NCBI RefSeq assembly: GCF_963677305.1
Contig: NZ_OY781925.1
Location: 495,501-559,500, forward strand
DNA length: 64,000 bases
Source: an uncultured Holophaga sp.
Lineage (GTDB): Bacteria > Acidobacteriota > Holophagae > Holophagales > Holophagaceae
Reading direction: 5' to 3'
The notes under the pieces: model-generated
What the model was told of the DNA's origin: nothing
Seen by the model: the letters and a program-made list of their open reading frames with translations, nothing else
Database searches by the model: none
In this document: one piece after another, positions 53,679 through 62,590 of the stretch
Numbering within the stretch: the first letter of the stretch is position 1
Layout: each line of letters opens with the position of its first letter
Program-made: the position numbers and the translations under genes

Positions 53679-54395
53679 ATGGAGCTTGAGGTCCGCATGC
53701 CTGAAGGAAGGAAAGTCCAGCAGATGTTCTCCGGCATCGCCGGGCGCTACGATCTGCTCAACCACCTGCTCAGCGGGGGCATCGACTTCCACTGGTGGCG
53801 CTGCATGGCGCGCATTTCGGGGGCCCGGCCCGGGACCCGCTTCCTGGATGTGGCCGCGGGCACCGGCGATTCCAGCCTGGCCCTGGCCCGCCGCGGTGCG
53901 GAGGTTGTCAGCACCGACTTTACCCACGCCATGCTCCGCCTGGGGCCGGAGAAGTTCCGCCGCAAGGGCTTTGGGGATCGCATCTGGGCCAGCGTGGGGG
54001 CCGACGCCCAGCACCTGCCCTTCGCGGACGGGAGCTTCGATGGCATCACCATCTGCTACGGGATCCGCAACGTGGAGCGCCGGCAGCTGGCCTACGCGGA
54101 ATTCCTGAGGGTCCTGCGTCCCGGCGGGCAGCTCACCATCCTTGAGTTCAGCCGTCCCCGCTGGGCCTGGCTCCGGGCCCTCTACAACCTCTACAGCCTG
54201 CGGCTCCTTCCCTGGGTGGGCGGGCTCATCAGCGGTGACCGCAGCGCCTACACCTACCTGCCCGAGAGCATCCGGACCTTCCCGGACCAGCCGAGCCTTG
54301 CCCGGGAGTTGGAGCGGGCTGGCTTCACCCGGGTGGCCTGGCGGAACCTCACCAGCGGCATCGTGGCCCTGCACACCGGGGAAAAGCCTCTTTAG
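53679..54395 (+). CDS. ubiE/menG: Ubiquinone/menaquinone biosynthesis C-methyltransferase
   Basis: 238 aa. Typical UbiE/MenG blocks: VQQMFSGIAGRYDLLNHLLS, the motif I strand TRFLDVAAGTGDSSLALA, the second signature RVLRPGGQLTILEFSRP, and FDGITICYGIRNVERR. It methylates the quinone ring (demethylmenaquinone to menaquinone is the likely step in this phylum). The stop is immediately followed by repeat element A. Confidence 0.94.
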   Translation: MELEVRMPEGRKVQQMFSGIAGRYDLLNHLLSGGIDFHWWRCMARISGARPGTRFLDVAAGTGDSSLALARRGAEVVSTDFTHAMLRLGPEKFRRKGFGDRIWASVGADAQHLPFADGSFDGITICYGIRNVERRQLAYAEFLRVLRPGGQLTILEFSRPRWAWLRALYNLYSLRLLPWVGGLISGDRSAYTYLPESIRTFPDQPSLARELERAGFTRVAWRNLTSGIVALHTGEKPL

Positions 54396-54625
54396 CCACG
54401 GATGCCCACGGATGAAGGGGATAAAGGCCGTGAGGGTGCGGCTCGGGGTGCCCGGGGCCGCCCGCGTTCAGAGGAGGGTGCAGCCCTGAGACGCGCTTGC
54501 GCGTCCACGGGCTGAACCCTCCTCTGAACCTGCCCCCAGGCACCCCTGGGTGGATCGCAACCCTGATCGGCGTGGATCGGCGGACATGAGGCTTTCCAGC
54601 CCTTCATCCCCGTGTTCCCCGGCCC
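54395..54625 (+). repeat. Dispersed intergenic element, copy A
   Basis: About 231 bp, between the menG stop and the GH78-like stop. It opens GCCACGGATGCCCACGGATG, has a central hairpin at 54466-54529 (GTTCAGAGGAGGGT and its near-complement, loop around CGCGCTTGCGCG), then CTGAACCTGCCCCCAGGCA, and a decayed right end CCCGTGTTCCCCGGCCCG matching the terminal inverted repeat of copy B. Confidence 0.82.
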
Positions 54626-54639
54626 GATCCTGGGCGCTG

Positions 54640-57318
54640 CTACTTGCTGGTCTCGATGGTGTAGGTGCCGGAGCTGCTGATGGATACGGGGAGGTAGGTG
54701 ACGCCTCCGAGGGTGTAGCTGGTGCCTGGTGTCACGGTGCTGCCGTCCACCTTGACCACCTGGGCGCCGGACACCACGGGGACCGCCAGGGTGCCGGTGG
54801 TGCCGGCGGGGACGCTCAGCTCCGCCTTGAAGGGCACCCCGTCATGGTTCTGGGCCCACTTGAAGGTGATGGGGCCGTAGGGGGTGGGGACCCGGCCGGA
54901 GGCCCAGGAAAGGGTGCCCATCTGGGGGCGGACCAGCCAGGTGCTGTAGCCGGCGGTGACAGGGCGGACGCCCAGGACGTACTTGGAGAGGGCGGCGGTG
55001 GGACCCGAGGCCCAGGCGTGGGCCAGGCTGATGTTGTCGTCGACGGGGTAGCCGGTGGAGGCGTCCAGGGATTCCCAGGTGGCGCCGGAGCTGTAGTTCC
55101 CGCTGGCGACCATGCGGCCCCAGAGCTTGTTGATGAGGTCCAGGGCGCCGGAGGTGTCACCCTGCTCCAGGCGGGCCAGCAGCTCCCAGTTGGAGGCGAA
55201 GGGGCTGACCACGCCAGCGCCGCTGTTGTAGGTGGTGAAGTAGGTGCTGTCGTAGGCCATGTTGCCGTAGTTGGTGGCCAATGCATTGTCCATGGCACTG
55301 AAGATGGTGCTGACCTGGTCCGAGGGGGCGACCCCGAAGAGGATGGCCTTGGCATTGGCGTCCTGGGCCACATAGCCCGTCTTGGTGTCGCTGATCTCGT
55401 AGACCCCGGTGCTGCTGTTGTAGAGGTTGGCATTGATGGCGGTCTTCACCGTGGTGGCCAGATCGGCATAGCTCGTGGCATCAGTGCTCCAGCCCAGGGC
55501 GGTGGCCAGGGCGCTGGCATGCTGGAGGCAGCGGACATAGTCGATGTTGAACTCAGACACGAGCCCCGTCTGGTAGGCGTCGTACTGGGGGTGCCAGGTC
55601 CACCCTGTGCTGGAGGTGGTGGAGATGAGGCCTGTGGTGGCGTCCTGCTGGGAGGACAGGAAGGCCAGCTCCTTCTGGGCCGCGGGCCAGAGACGGGTCA
55701 CCAGGCCCAGGTCCCCGGTGTGGAGGTAGTAGTCGTGCAGGATGTCGATGAAATACATCGAATAGCCCAGGCTGTACCAGGGGTTGGCGGGCCCGGCGGA
55801 GCGGTTGGAGGTCACATCCAGGGCACTCTGGGGGGCCAGCACGGAAGCGATCTGGCCGTTGCTGTCGAGGTAGCTGGCCAGCAGGTTGAGGGAGCCCTGG
55901 ATCGGCTCGATATTGTCGGTGGTGCAATAGATGGTGGGTGCGGAGACCAGCATGTCCCCGGACCAGACCTGGCGGTCCCGCCGGGCGCCATCGGTCACCA
56001 CGGCCACCGGGTTGGTGCCTACGCCGAAGTCATCGAGCACGGAGCTGTCGCCATCGGTGAAGGCCGCGGTGTAGGTCTTGTAGCCCGAGGCGAAGTCGAT
56101 GCCTGCCAGGGAGAAGTTCCGCACCGTGGCCACGTGTCCTTCCTCATTGAAGAAGCCGGAGGTCCCCAGGGCGAGGTAGGTGGGGATGGCGGCCGCCAGG
56201 GGGGAGGCAGCCCGCACAGCCGCCGGATCGATGGTGGCGATGGGGGTGCCGTCGAGGGTCACCGAGACCTGTCCGTCACCGATGGGGCTGATGGGATTGC
56301 AGGTGGTGGTTACGGTGTGCCAGGTTCCGGGCTCCAGGGGCGTCGCCAGGGCGATGGGGTCCATGGAGGAACGCAGGAAGGTGTTGAAGCTGCCACCCTC
56401 GCTGCCGGTGAGGGTGTTGGGCGAAGTGGCGTCATCACTGGCGTTGAGGGTGAACTGGACCGTGGAGGGGAAGGTGGCGTTCACCGTCCAGGAGACGCCC
56501 CCGGTCTCGACGCGGAAATCAAAGGAGGTGGTGGTGCCGGTGTTGGAGAAGCCCATGCCCTGGTAGATGGCGGGATTGGAGGGGGAGATCCGGATGCCCT
56601 CCGAGCTGAGGGTCCAGGGGGTGGGGAGCTTGTAGGCGTCGATGCGGTTGAGCTCCACGGCGTAGGCCCCCGCCTCCCAGACGGCATTCAGGGTCGAGGA
56701 GCTGGAGCTGAAGTAGCCTGCCTGGTCCGCGGTGGCGTCGGGGGCCGCCAGGGTCGCGTCCAGGCCGACGGCCTTGAGGGTGACGGCGGTGCCGGGGGTG
56801 GTGAGGGTGAGCTTCTCGTAGCGCTCGCCGCCCTGCAGGAGCTGCTTCTTCACAAAGCCGCTGGAGGAGCTCAGTTCTGTGCTCAGGGCCCGGCTGGGTT
56901 CGAAGGCTGTCTCCAGGTAGGGGGGCTGATCGCCGCTGTCGATGTAGGGCAGGGCCTCCGAGAAGGTGGTCTTCAGGGTGGGGGCGCCCGTGACGGAGAC
57001 CACCTGGAACTGGGGGTAGCCCCCCACCAGCTTGCCGTAGTCCAGCACGATGGAGGGGGCGGTTCCTCCGCTCGGATAGCTGAGGGTGAAGGCCTCTCCG
57101 GCGGTGGCGCTCTGGGGCGAGGTCGTGCCGGTGGCGCTGGTCACGGCGGCGGGCAGCAAAGTGCCGTAGGGGGCGGCGTAGGTCACCTGACTGGGAGCGG
57201 CAGGCCAGGGCCCCGAACTCTCCCGGGTGGCGCTGGTGGTGGAACCACCACAGGCCAGGAGGAGGGTCAGGGAGCCGAGGGCTGCGGTGGCGAAGAGGGA
57301 GCGGGTTCGCGGGTGCAC
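54640..57318 (-). CDS. GH78-like (alpha-L-rhamnosidase-type) lipoprotein
   Basis: 892 aa from the GTG at 57318, with GGAGG 4 nt upstream; this start gives a clean lipoprotein signal (SLFATAALGSLTLLLACGG, lipobox cysteine). An N-terminal Ser/Thr-rich region and beta-rich domains (to about residue 420, including a laminin-G/concanavalin-like stretch) precede an (alpha/alpha)6 barrel (about 430-800). The barrel has the RRDRQVWSGD motif near 440, comparable to the catalytic motif of GH78 except that the usual Glu is Asp. It is probably an outer-membrane or surface glycosidase. The gene is GC-rich and Ser/Thr/Gly-rich throughout. Confidence 0.8.
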   Translation of the reverse strand: MHPRTRSLFATAALGSLTLLLACGGSTTSATRESSGPWPAAPSQVTYAAPYGTLLPAAVTSATGTTSPQSATAGEAFTLSYPSGGTAPSIVLDYGKLVGGYPQFQVVSVTGAPTLKTTFSEALPYIDSGDQPPYLETAFEPSRALSTELSSSSGFVKKQLLQGGERYEKLTLTTPGTAVTLKAVGLDATLAAPDATADQAGYFSSSSSTLNAVWEAGAYAVELNRIDAYKLPTPWTLSSEGIRISPSNPAIYQGMGFSNTGTTTSFDFRVETGGVSWTVNATFPSTVQFTLNASDDATSPNTLTGSEGGSFNTFLRSSMDPIALATPLEPGTWHTVTTTCNPISPIGDGQVSVTLDGTPIATIDPAAVRAASPLAAAIPTYLALGTSGFFNEEGHVATVRNFSLAGIDFASGYKTYTAAFTDGDSSVLDDFGVGTNPVAVVTDGARRDRQVWSGDMLVSAPTIYCTTDNIEPIQGSLNLLASYLDSNGQIASVLAPQSALDVTSNRSAGPANPWYSLGYSMYFIDILHDYYLHTGDLGLVTRLWPAAQKELAFLSSQQDATTGLISTTSSTGWTWHPQYDAYQTGLVSEFNIDYVRCLQHASALATALGWSTDATSYADLATTVKTAINANLYNSSTGVYEISDTKTGYVAQDANAKAILFGVAPSDQVSTIFSAMDNALATNYGNMAYDSTYFTTYNSGAGVVSPFASNWELLARLEQGDTSGALDLINKLWGRMVASGNYSSGATWESLDASTGYPVDDNISLAHAWASGPTAALSKYVLGVRPVTAGYSTWLVRPQMGTLSWASGRVPTPYGPITFKWAQNHDGVPFKAELSVPAGTTGTLAVPVVSGAQVVKVDGSTVTPGTSYTLGGVTYLPVSISSSGTYTIETSK

Positions 57319-57491
57319 GGAACCTCCGGAAGGATTGTTGTACAAAGCATCCGCGGGCACAGATGATTGCTGTGGCAGGCAGACGGTGTGAATGAAGATC
57401 GACGTTGTGTCGAGAATTTAGAATGCAGCTCGGCGGTCGTCAATGACCTTTCAGCCCTTGGGCATTGCAAGTGCTGGCAAAAACCCATCGC

Positions 57492-57507
57492 TGTGATCCA
57501 AGTCACA
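57492..57507. promoter_or_regulatory. CRP/FNR-type operator
   Basis: TGTGATCCAAGTCACA matches the CRP consensus TGTGA-N6-TCACA exactly, with perfect dyad symmetry. It lies in the 256-nt divergent-sense gap upstream of the GH78-like gene (174 nt before its start) and downstream of tetR. It could activate the GH78-like gene. A GGTAC/GTACC dyad (57537-57550) lies nearby. Confidence 0.7.
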
Positions 57508-57574
57508 GATGCTTGTGTCGGAATTTCTGCATAGCGGTACCAGAGTACCGGCAGTCAGTACCTGGCGGGCTTCC

Positions 57575-58258
57575 TCACCCGGCGCTGCAGGCTCCCCGGA
57601 GGAGGAGGTCCCGGAAGGCCCTGGCTTTCTCGGCGGCGGCCTTGAAGTCAGGGCGTGCCTTCTGGCGTTCGAAGGTGGCGAGCCGGACGAGATGGGAGAG
57701 GAAGGGGAAGATCACGCAGTCCTGGTAGTCCTGGTAGCTCCGGCAGCCCGGCAGCTGGCCCAGGCGGATGCCCTCCTCCACTCGCTCCGCCAGCCACTGG
57801 AGGCCCTCTGCAGCATCAGCGGCGTGCCCCTCCAGGGTGGTGGGGTCCAGGTGGCTTTTGGAGGCCTGGAGGTTGTAGATGAAGTCGTAGAGGTAGGTGT
57901 CCGGATCCTGCATGAAGTCGCGCAGGGTCGTGTCCAGGCTGTCCCGCAGGAAGCCCAGCAGGTCTTCCCCACAGGCCCTCCAGCGCTTCTCCAGTGCGGG
58001 CTTCTCCAAGTGCCAGAGCAGGCTGCGGAGGTTCCTCAGGTAGACTGCAGCGGCCAGCTCCTGCTTGTCCCGGTAGTAAGTGTAGAGGGTGGTCCGGGGG
58101 ATCCCCACGGCCTGGGCGACCTCCTTGAGGTCAGTCTCGCCGATGCCCTTGGCGCAGAAGATACGCCGGGCCTCCAGTTCGACCATTTCCCGGGTCCGCT
58201 TCTCGTTGATCTCCCTCAGTCCCATGCACCATTCTTGCATGTCTGTCAGGTTCTGCAT
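57575..58258 (-). CDS. TetR family transcriptional regulator
   Basis: 227 aa. The HTH is near residues 28-68: ARRIFCAKGIGETDLKEVAQ, AVGIPRTTLYTYYRDKQELA. The rest is a helical ligand-binding domain. An internal ATG at residue 12 is an alternative start. The gene reads toward the GH78-like gene but is separated from it by 256 nt, and is divergent from marC. No clear palindromic operator was found in the gap to marC. Confidence 0.9.
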   Translation of the reverse strand: MQNLTDMQEWCMGLREINEKRTREMVELEARRIFCAKGIGETDLKEVAQAVGIPRTTLYTYYRDKQELAAAVYLRNLRSLLWHLEKPALEKRWRACGEDLLGFLRDSLDTTLRDFMQDPDTYLYDFIYNLQASKSHLDPTTLEGHAADAAEGLQWLAERVEEGIRLGQLPGCRSYQDYQDCVIFPFLSHLVRLATFERQKARPDFKAAAEKARAFRDLLLRGACSAG

Positions 58259-58320
58259 TTTCCACGGTTGTGGCCAAGGGGGAGGCCGCTCTCCCTACAC
58301 TGGCCCATCGCGAGGTATCC

Positions 58321-58971
58321 GTGCCGGTCTTCCTGCAGATGACGCTCTACGCCTTCCTGGCGCTCTTTCCCATCCTGAGTCCGCCCACGATGGCGCCCAT
58401 CTTCCACCAGGTCACCAACGGAGTGACAGACCGGCAGCGCCATCGACTGGCCTTCCTGGTGGGGCTCTACACCTTCTTCCTTCTGGCTGCCCTGCTCTTT
58501 GTGGGGGGCTGGATCCTGAGGATTCTCGGCATCACGGTGCCGCCCATCTCCATCGCCGGGGGCATCCTCCTCTTCCATTCGGCCTGGCGGATGCTCAACA
58601 AGGATGCCCCCAGGGCGGCCTCAGACCCCCCTGAACGGCGGGGAAACATGCTGGACAAGGCCTTCTTCCCCATCACCCTGCCCATGACCGCCGGGCCCGG
58701 GTCCATCGCCGTGACTCTGGCCATGGTGCCCGAGGGTTCCCTGTTGGGGAGCGGCCTCCTGCTTCAGTACCTGGCCCGGGCCTGCGGCATCTTCCTCGCC
58801 GCCCTGAGCGTCTGGCTCTTCTACCGTTTCTCCGGCCCCTTCTTCCGGCGCCTGAGCCGCACCGGGGAGGCCACCATCAACCAGCTGAGCGCCTTCGTCC
58901 TGCTGGCCATCGGGGTGCAGATCATCTGGAACGGATTGAGAGCCTACATTGGTGCACTCGGGCACATCTGA
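58321..58971 (+). CDS. MarC family integral membrane protein, second copy
   Basis: 216 aa from the GTG at 58321 (GAGG 5 nt upstream); an in-frame ATG 51 nt earlier would overlap the tetR leader. Six hydrophobic segments and MarC landmarks: FLALFPILSPPTMAPIFHQV, ISIAGGILLFHSAWRML, and the duplicated loop LPMTAGPGSIAVTLAMV. It differs considerably from the MarC at 9908-10531. Function unknown. The Aer-like chemoreceptor follows 54 nt downstream. Confidence 0.88.
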   Translation: MPVFLQMTLYAFLALFPILSPPTMAPIFHQVTNGVTDRQRHRLAFLVGLYTFFLLAALLFVGGWILRILGITVPPISIAGGILLFHSAWRMLNKDAPRAASDPPERRGNMLDKAFFPITLPMTAGPGSIAVTLAMVPEGSLLGSGLLLQYLARACGIFLAALSVWLFYRFSGPFFRRLSRTGEATINQLSAFVLLAIGVQIIWNGLRAYIGALGHI

Positions 58972-59025
58972 TTTACAGAAAGCCTCTAGAATAGGCGAGT
59001 AGCATCTCCTCCGGAGGCCCGCGCC

Positions 59026-60609
59026 ATGCGCATGAATCTGCCCGTCACCCAGCACGAGGTTCAGTTAAATGATGGAGCATTCATTGTTTCCATGACTGAT
59101 CCCCATGGCGTGATCCAGTACGCCAACGATGAGTTCATCCGGGTGAGTGGGTATCTCGAGTCAGAGCTCCTGGGGCAACCTCAGAACATTCTGCGCCATC
59201 CTGAAATGCCGGCTGCTGCCTTCGCCGACCTATGGGCCACCATCAAGCAGGGCCTGCCTTGGCATGGCATGGTCAAGAACCGGTGCAAGAACGGTGACCA
59301 TTACTGGGTGGATGCCAACATCACCCCGGTCATGGAAGCCGGACAGATCGTCGGCTATGTGAGCATCCGGAGCAAGCCCTCCCGGGCTCAGATCGATGAA
59401 GCCATTTATGTCTACGAGTCGGTCAACAAGGGCAAGACCTTGGCAGAGGCAACCAGCTATAGGCCCTGGCGTTTCATGCCCTCCCTGCCCTTTGCCGCCC
59501 GCTTTCTGATCGGCTACAGCCTGGTGGCCCTGGTATTCATCGTGTTCATGCTGGCGGCCCACTTTGCGCCCGGCAGTTCGTCCACCCTGCTTCTGGTGGG
59601 GGGGATTCTGGGCTTGGTGCTCTCCCAGGTGATGGCCTGGTTGACCGGCAGGGATATCCGGGTGCATCTCGGCGGGGATCCGGAGGTGGCCATCGAGGCG
59701 GTGCGCCAGTTCGCCCAGGGGAACATCCGCCACGAGGTCAGAACGGCCCTTGGTGACAATGCCAGCCTGCTCGGGCAGATGAGGCACATGCAGTCCCGGC
59801 TCAAGGGGATGATCAATCGGATCCGCTTTGATTCGGACCGCGTGGACCGGGATGCCAAGGTCTTTGCCCAGGCCAGCCACGAGATCTCCAAGACCAGCCA
59901 CGAGCTCGCCATCAACGCCGATGCCCAGCAGAACTCCGTGGAACGGATGGCCTCGGCCATCATGGAGCTCTCCGCCTCCATTTCAGAAGTGACCACCAAT
60001 GTCCAGTCCAGCCAGGTCCTGGCCAAGGAGGCCAGCCAGGCGACCCTGGAGGGTGACCGGGCCGGGGAGGCCGCCATGGAGGCCATGGCCCAGGTGGAGA
60101 CCTCCACGGAGCAGGTGGTCCAGGCCGTCCGGGTGATCCAGGACATTGCCCGCCAGACCAACCTGCTGTCCCTGAATGCCGCCATTGAGGCCGCCAAGGC
60201 CGGTCAGCACGGCAAGGGCTTCGCGGTCGTGGCCGACGAGGTCCGCAAGCTCGCCGAGCGCAGCGCCATGGCCGCCAAGGAGATCGCCCAGCTCATCGAG
60301 GAGAGCAACCGCTCCGTGGCCCTGGGCAAGAACACCGTGCAGGAGGCCGTTCAGGCCCTCGACCGCATCCGCGAGAACATCGAGCAGGTGGCCCGCGTCA
60401 CCGAAGAGATCGGCGCCTCCGCTGGCGAACAGTCCACCGCCAGTGCCGAAGTGGCCCAGCAGGTCGAGCTCGGCGCCCAGAAAGCCAGCGAGAACGCCGC
60501 CGCCAGCCTGGAGCTCAGCGCCACCGTGGACGACAACATGAAGACCTCCGACCAGCTCGCCCGGACCGCCGAGGGCTTGATGGATCTGGTGAAGCAGTTC
60601 AGGACCTAG
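59026..60609 (+). CDS. Aer-like methyl-accepting chemotaxis protein with PAS domain
   Basis: 527 aa. PAS at about 10-120, with the Aer landmarks (DPHGVIQYANDEFIRVSGY, ILRHPEMPAAAFADLW, NRCKNGDHYWVDANITPV). Two membrane segments near 155-205, an atypical HAMP-like stretch, then the long signalling coiled coil with the hairpin tip RQTNLLSLNAAIEAAKAG near residue 380. The PAS domain probably binds FAD and senses redox or oxygen. GGAGG precedes the ATG. It has no classical periplasmic ligand domain and is a candidate aerotaxis receptor; no che genes are in the window. Confidence 0.92.
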   Translation: MRMNLPVTQHEVQLNDGAFIVSMTDPHGVIQYANDEFIRVSGYLESELLGQPQNILRHPEMPAAAFADLWATIKQGLPWHGMVKNRCKNGDHYWVDANITPVMEAGQIVGYVSIRSKPSRAQIDEAIYVYESVNKGKTLAEATSYRPWRFMPSLPFAARFLIGYSLVALVFIVFMLAAHFAPGSSSTLLLVGGILGLVLSQVMAWLTGRDIRVHLGGDPEVAIEAVRQFAQGNIRHEVRTALGDNASLLGQMRHMQSRLKGMINRIRFDSDRVDRDAKVFAQASHEISKTSHELAINADAQQNSVERMASAIMELSASISEVTTNVQSSQVLAKEASQATLEGDRAGEAAMEAMAQVETSTEQVVQAVRVIQDIARQTNLLSLNAAIEAAKAGQHGKGFAVVADEVRKLAERSAMAAKEIAQLIEESNRSVALGKNTVQEAVQALDRIRENIEQVARVTEEIGASAGEQSTASAEVAQQVELGAQKASENAAASLELSATVDDNMKTSDQLARTAEGLMDLVKQFRT

Positions 60610-60626
60610 GGAATGTCAAAAGGCAG

Positions 60627-60662
60627 ATAGGGGGCGGTCTCTGGCCGCCCCTATTGTTTTTT
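60627..60662 (+). terminator. Rho-independent terminator of the chemoreceptor gene
   Basis: ATAGGGG(G)CGG / CCGCCCCTAT stem with a 7-nt loop and one bulge, followed by TGTTTTTT. Confidence 0.9.
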
Positions 60663-60715
60663 CTGGTTATCGGCCTGACTCCGCTTCGGCAGAGTGGACT
60701 GGTATGAGAGCTGGG

Positions 60716-60946
60716 GCCACGGATGTGCACAGATTCCCACGGATGAAAGCCCTGGATACGCCCGGTGTAGGGTGTCTGGGGCCACCCCGCGCAGCGGGGG
60801 CGGTCGGCAAGCCGACCGCGTTCAGAAGGGAAGGGGCAGCCAGGGGCACGCTGGCGTGCCCTGGTCTGCCCCTTCCCCTCTGAACCAGCCCCAGGCAACC
60901 CTGGTGGGTCGCTGACTATCCGTGTTCATCTGTGTTATCCGTGGCC
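60716..60946 (+). repeat. Dispersed intergenic element, copy B (best preserved)
   Basis: 231 bp. Terminal inverted repeats: the left end GCCACGGATGTGCACAGATT and the right end, read in reverse complement, GGCCACGGATAACACAGATG. Inside is a near-perfect long hairpin (60829-60894; arms of about 30 nt with AGGGAAGGGGCAG paired to CTGCCCCTTCCC) whose tip holds GGGGCACGC/GCGTGCCC. A second smaller dyad (CGGTCGGC/GCCGACCG) precedes it. There is no coding capacity. Confidence 0.88.
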
Positions 60947-61016
60947 CGAAATGCTTTCCTGACACCAGACCCGTTCCACCGCAGCTGAGATTTGTCGATA
61001 ACCAAGTTGTTTTTTG

Positions 61017-61032
61017 TGGTCTGGGAATTGCT
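61017..61032 (+). promoter_or_regulatory. Candidate sigma-54 promoter of the glycosyltransferase/radical SAM operon
   Basis: TGGTCTGGGAATTGCT fits TGGCAC(G/A)N4TTGC(A/T) at the invariant GG (-24) and GC (-12) with the right spacing; the CAC core is changed to TCT. It lies 59 nt before the ATG. The rest of 60947-61090 shows no gene. Confidence 0.45.
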
Positions 61033-61090
61033 TTGCGTTTGGAGCCCGTTTTACTTTTGATGCGGGTGTCAGAGGCTCTTACGCGCGAAA

Positions 61091-62590
61091 ATGGAATCAA
61101 AGCCGCAGATCGTTGGGGGAGAGATGGGACATCACGGTGTCGAGAACGGAAGACCCATTGCCATCACCATTGCCGTACTGACCTACAACCGACGGCGGCT
61201 TCTCGAGGAGGCTCTGGCCGCCATCTGCCAGCAGACATACCGGGATTTCGAGCTCCTGGTCCTGGACAACCACAGCACAGATGACACCGCAGCCTTCGTG
61301 CTCGGTTGGCCGGATCCTCGGGTCACGTACATCCGGCAGCCACCCGGAGGAACGCCGAGCTCCAACACACTCTGTGCCATGCGGATGGCCCGGGGGCACC
61401 ACCTTCTCATCACTCACGACGACGATGTCATGGAGCCGATGTTCCTTGAGCGTTGCATGGCCCACCTGGAGAAGCACCCCGATCTGCTCTGCCTGGCCAC
61501 CAACGTGAGCCTTATCGATGAGCATGGCGCGCTCCTTCAGGAGCGGCTCTACGAGGTGGATGAGGACATCTGTTTCGGGCGTGGGGACTACATCCGCACC
61601 TACCTGGAGGAGAAGATGTGGCTGCCGACACCCACTCAGGTCTGGCGCCGCGACGCCTTGGTGCGAAGGGCGGGGGCGACCGTCTTCGCCGAGGACATGC
61701 CGTATGTGCCCAGCGGGGACATCGTGGAACTGCTCATCCAGAACCAGAAGGGCCCCATTGGCTTCCTGGCCGAACCTCTGCTCCGTTACCGCCAGCATCC
61801 AGGACAGGAATCACGGAATGTGGATCAAGGCTCACCCCTTTTCGCCCTTGCCAAAGAGCTCCTTCGCAGTCTGGTCACCACCCGGCGGTGCCCCGAGCTG
61901 CTCTCGGCGGTGCGGGGGTTTGTCGCCCGCTTCGGGGCTCAGGAACTCCTGGTGCATGGGGAGGCGAAGGAGGGTGTTGGGGCGGTGCTGAAGGAGGTCC
62001 GGAGGCTCCGCTCAGGCTGGGTCCGGGCGGTACCGGCCCCAAAGCGGGCAGTGGATGCGGTGCTTCCCTTCGAGATCCTCTTGGCGGAGCTGGGGCTCCC
62101 GCCGACCCTGCCCCGGACTGGGTTGTTGGAGCTCTGCGATAGGCCGGCAGCAAATGCCGCCCAGGCCGCTTACCGGCAGTGGGCCCTGCTTGTTGGCGAG
62201 GGGCGGAGCCTTTTCCGGCCTGCCCACCGGGGGGGGCGCATTGCGGTGGTGGGCAGCCTCCTGGCGGCCTTCCTCATCATCCTTGATGCCCGCAGGGCCG
62301 GACTTGAAGTGGTGGCCTGCCTGGACAGCAGCCCTGCCCGTCAGGGATGCTCGGTGCTGGGGGTCCCCGTCATGCCCCAGGAGGCACTCCGCCAGCTGGG
62401 AGGCGATCTGGATGCCGTCATCCTGAGCAGTGAGCGCGCCCATGAGGCAGCTCTCCAGCAGCTCTTGGAGTCCCATATGGAGGGTCGGCCCCTTCCGGTT
62501 TGCTCCTGGAAGGATCTGGCCATGGGGGATGTATGGGAGGATTGGGTCCCCCGGGGGCAGGACTCCTGTTTTGAGGAGGTGGTCTCTTGA
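61091..62590 (+). CDS. Family 2 glycosyltransferase with C-terminal Rossmann domain
   Basis: 499 aa. Residues 22-250 are a GT-A glycosyltransferase: ITIAVLTYNRRRLLEEALAA, VLDNHSTDDTAAF, and the metal-binding HDDDVMEP near 113-120. The middle part is helical. From about residue 375 there is a small nucleotide- or CoA-binding-like Rossmann domain (RIAVVGSLLAAFLIILDARR, VVACLDSSPARQGCSVLGVP), as seen fused in sugar-modifying enzymes. It should add a sugar to a surface glycan. The stop shares bases with the TTG start of the next gene (TTGA), so the two are coupled. Confidence 0.85.
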   Translation: MESKPQIVGGEMGHHGVENGRPIAITIAVLTYNRRRLLEEALAAICQQTYRDFELLVLDNHSTDDTAAFVLGWPDPRVTYIRQPPGGTPSSNTLCAMRMARGHHLLITHDDDVMEPMFLERCMAHLEKHPDLLCLATNVSLIDEHGALLQERLYEVDEDICFGRGDYIRTYLEEKMWLPTPTQVWRRDALVRRAGATVFAEDMPYVPSGDIVELLIQNQKGPIGFLAEPLLRYRQHPGQESRNVDQGSPLFALAKELLRSLVTTRRCPELLSAVRGFVARFGAQELLVHGEAKEGVGAVLKEVRRLRSGWVRAVPAPKRAVDAVLPFEILLAELGLPPTLPRTGLLELCDRPAANAAQAAYRQWALLVGEGRSLFRPAHRGGRIAVVGSLLAAFLIILDARRAGLEVVACLDSSPARQGCSVLGVPVMPQEALRQLGGDLDAVILSSERAHEAALQQLLESHMEGRPLPVCSWKDLAMGDVWEDWVPRGQDSCFEEVVS

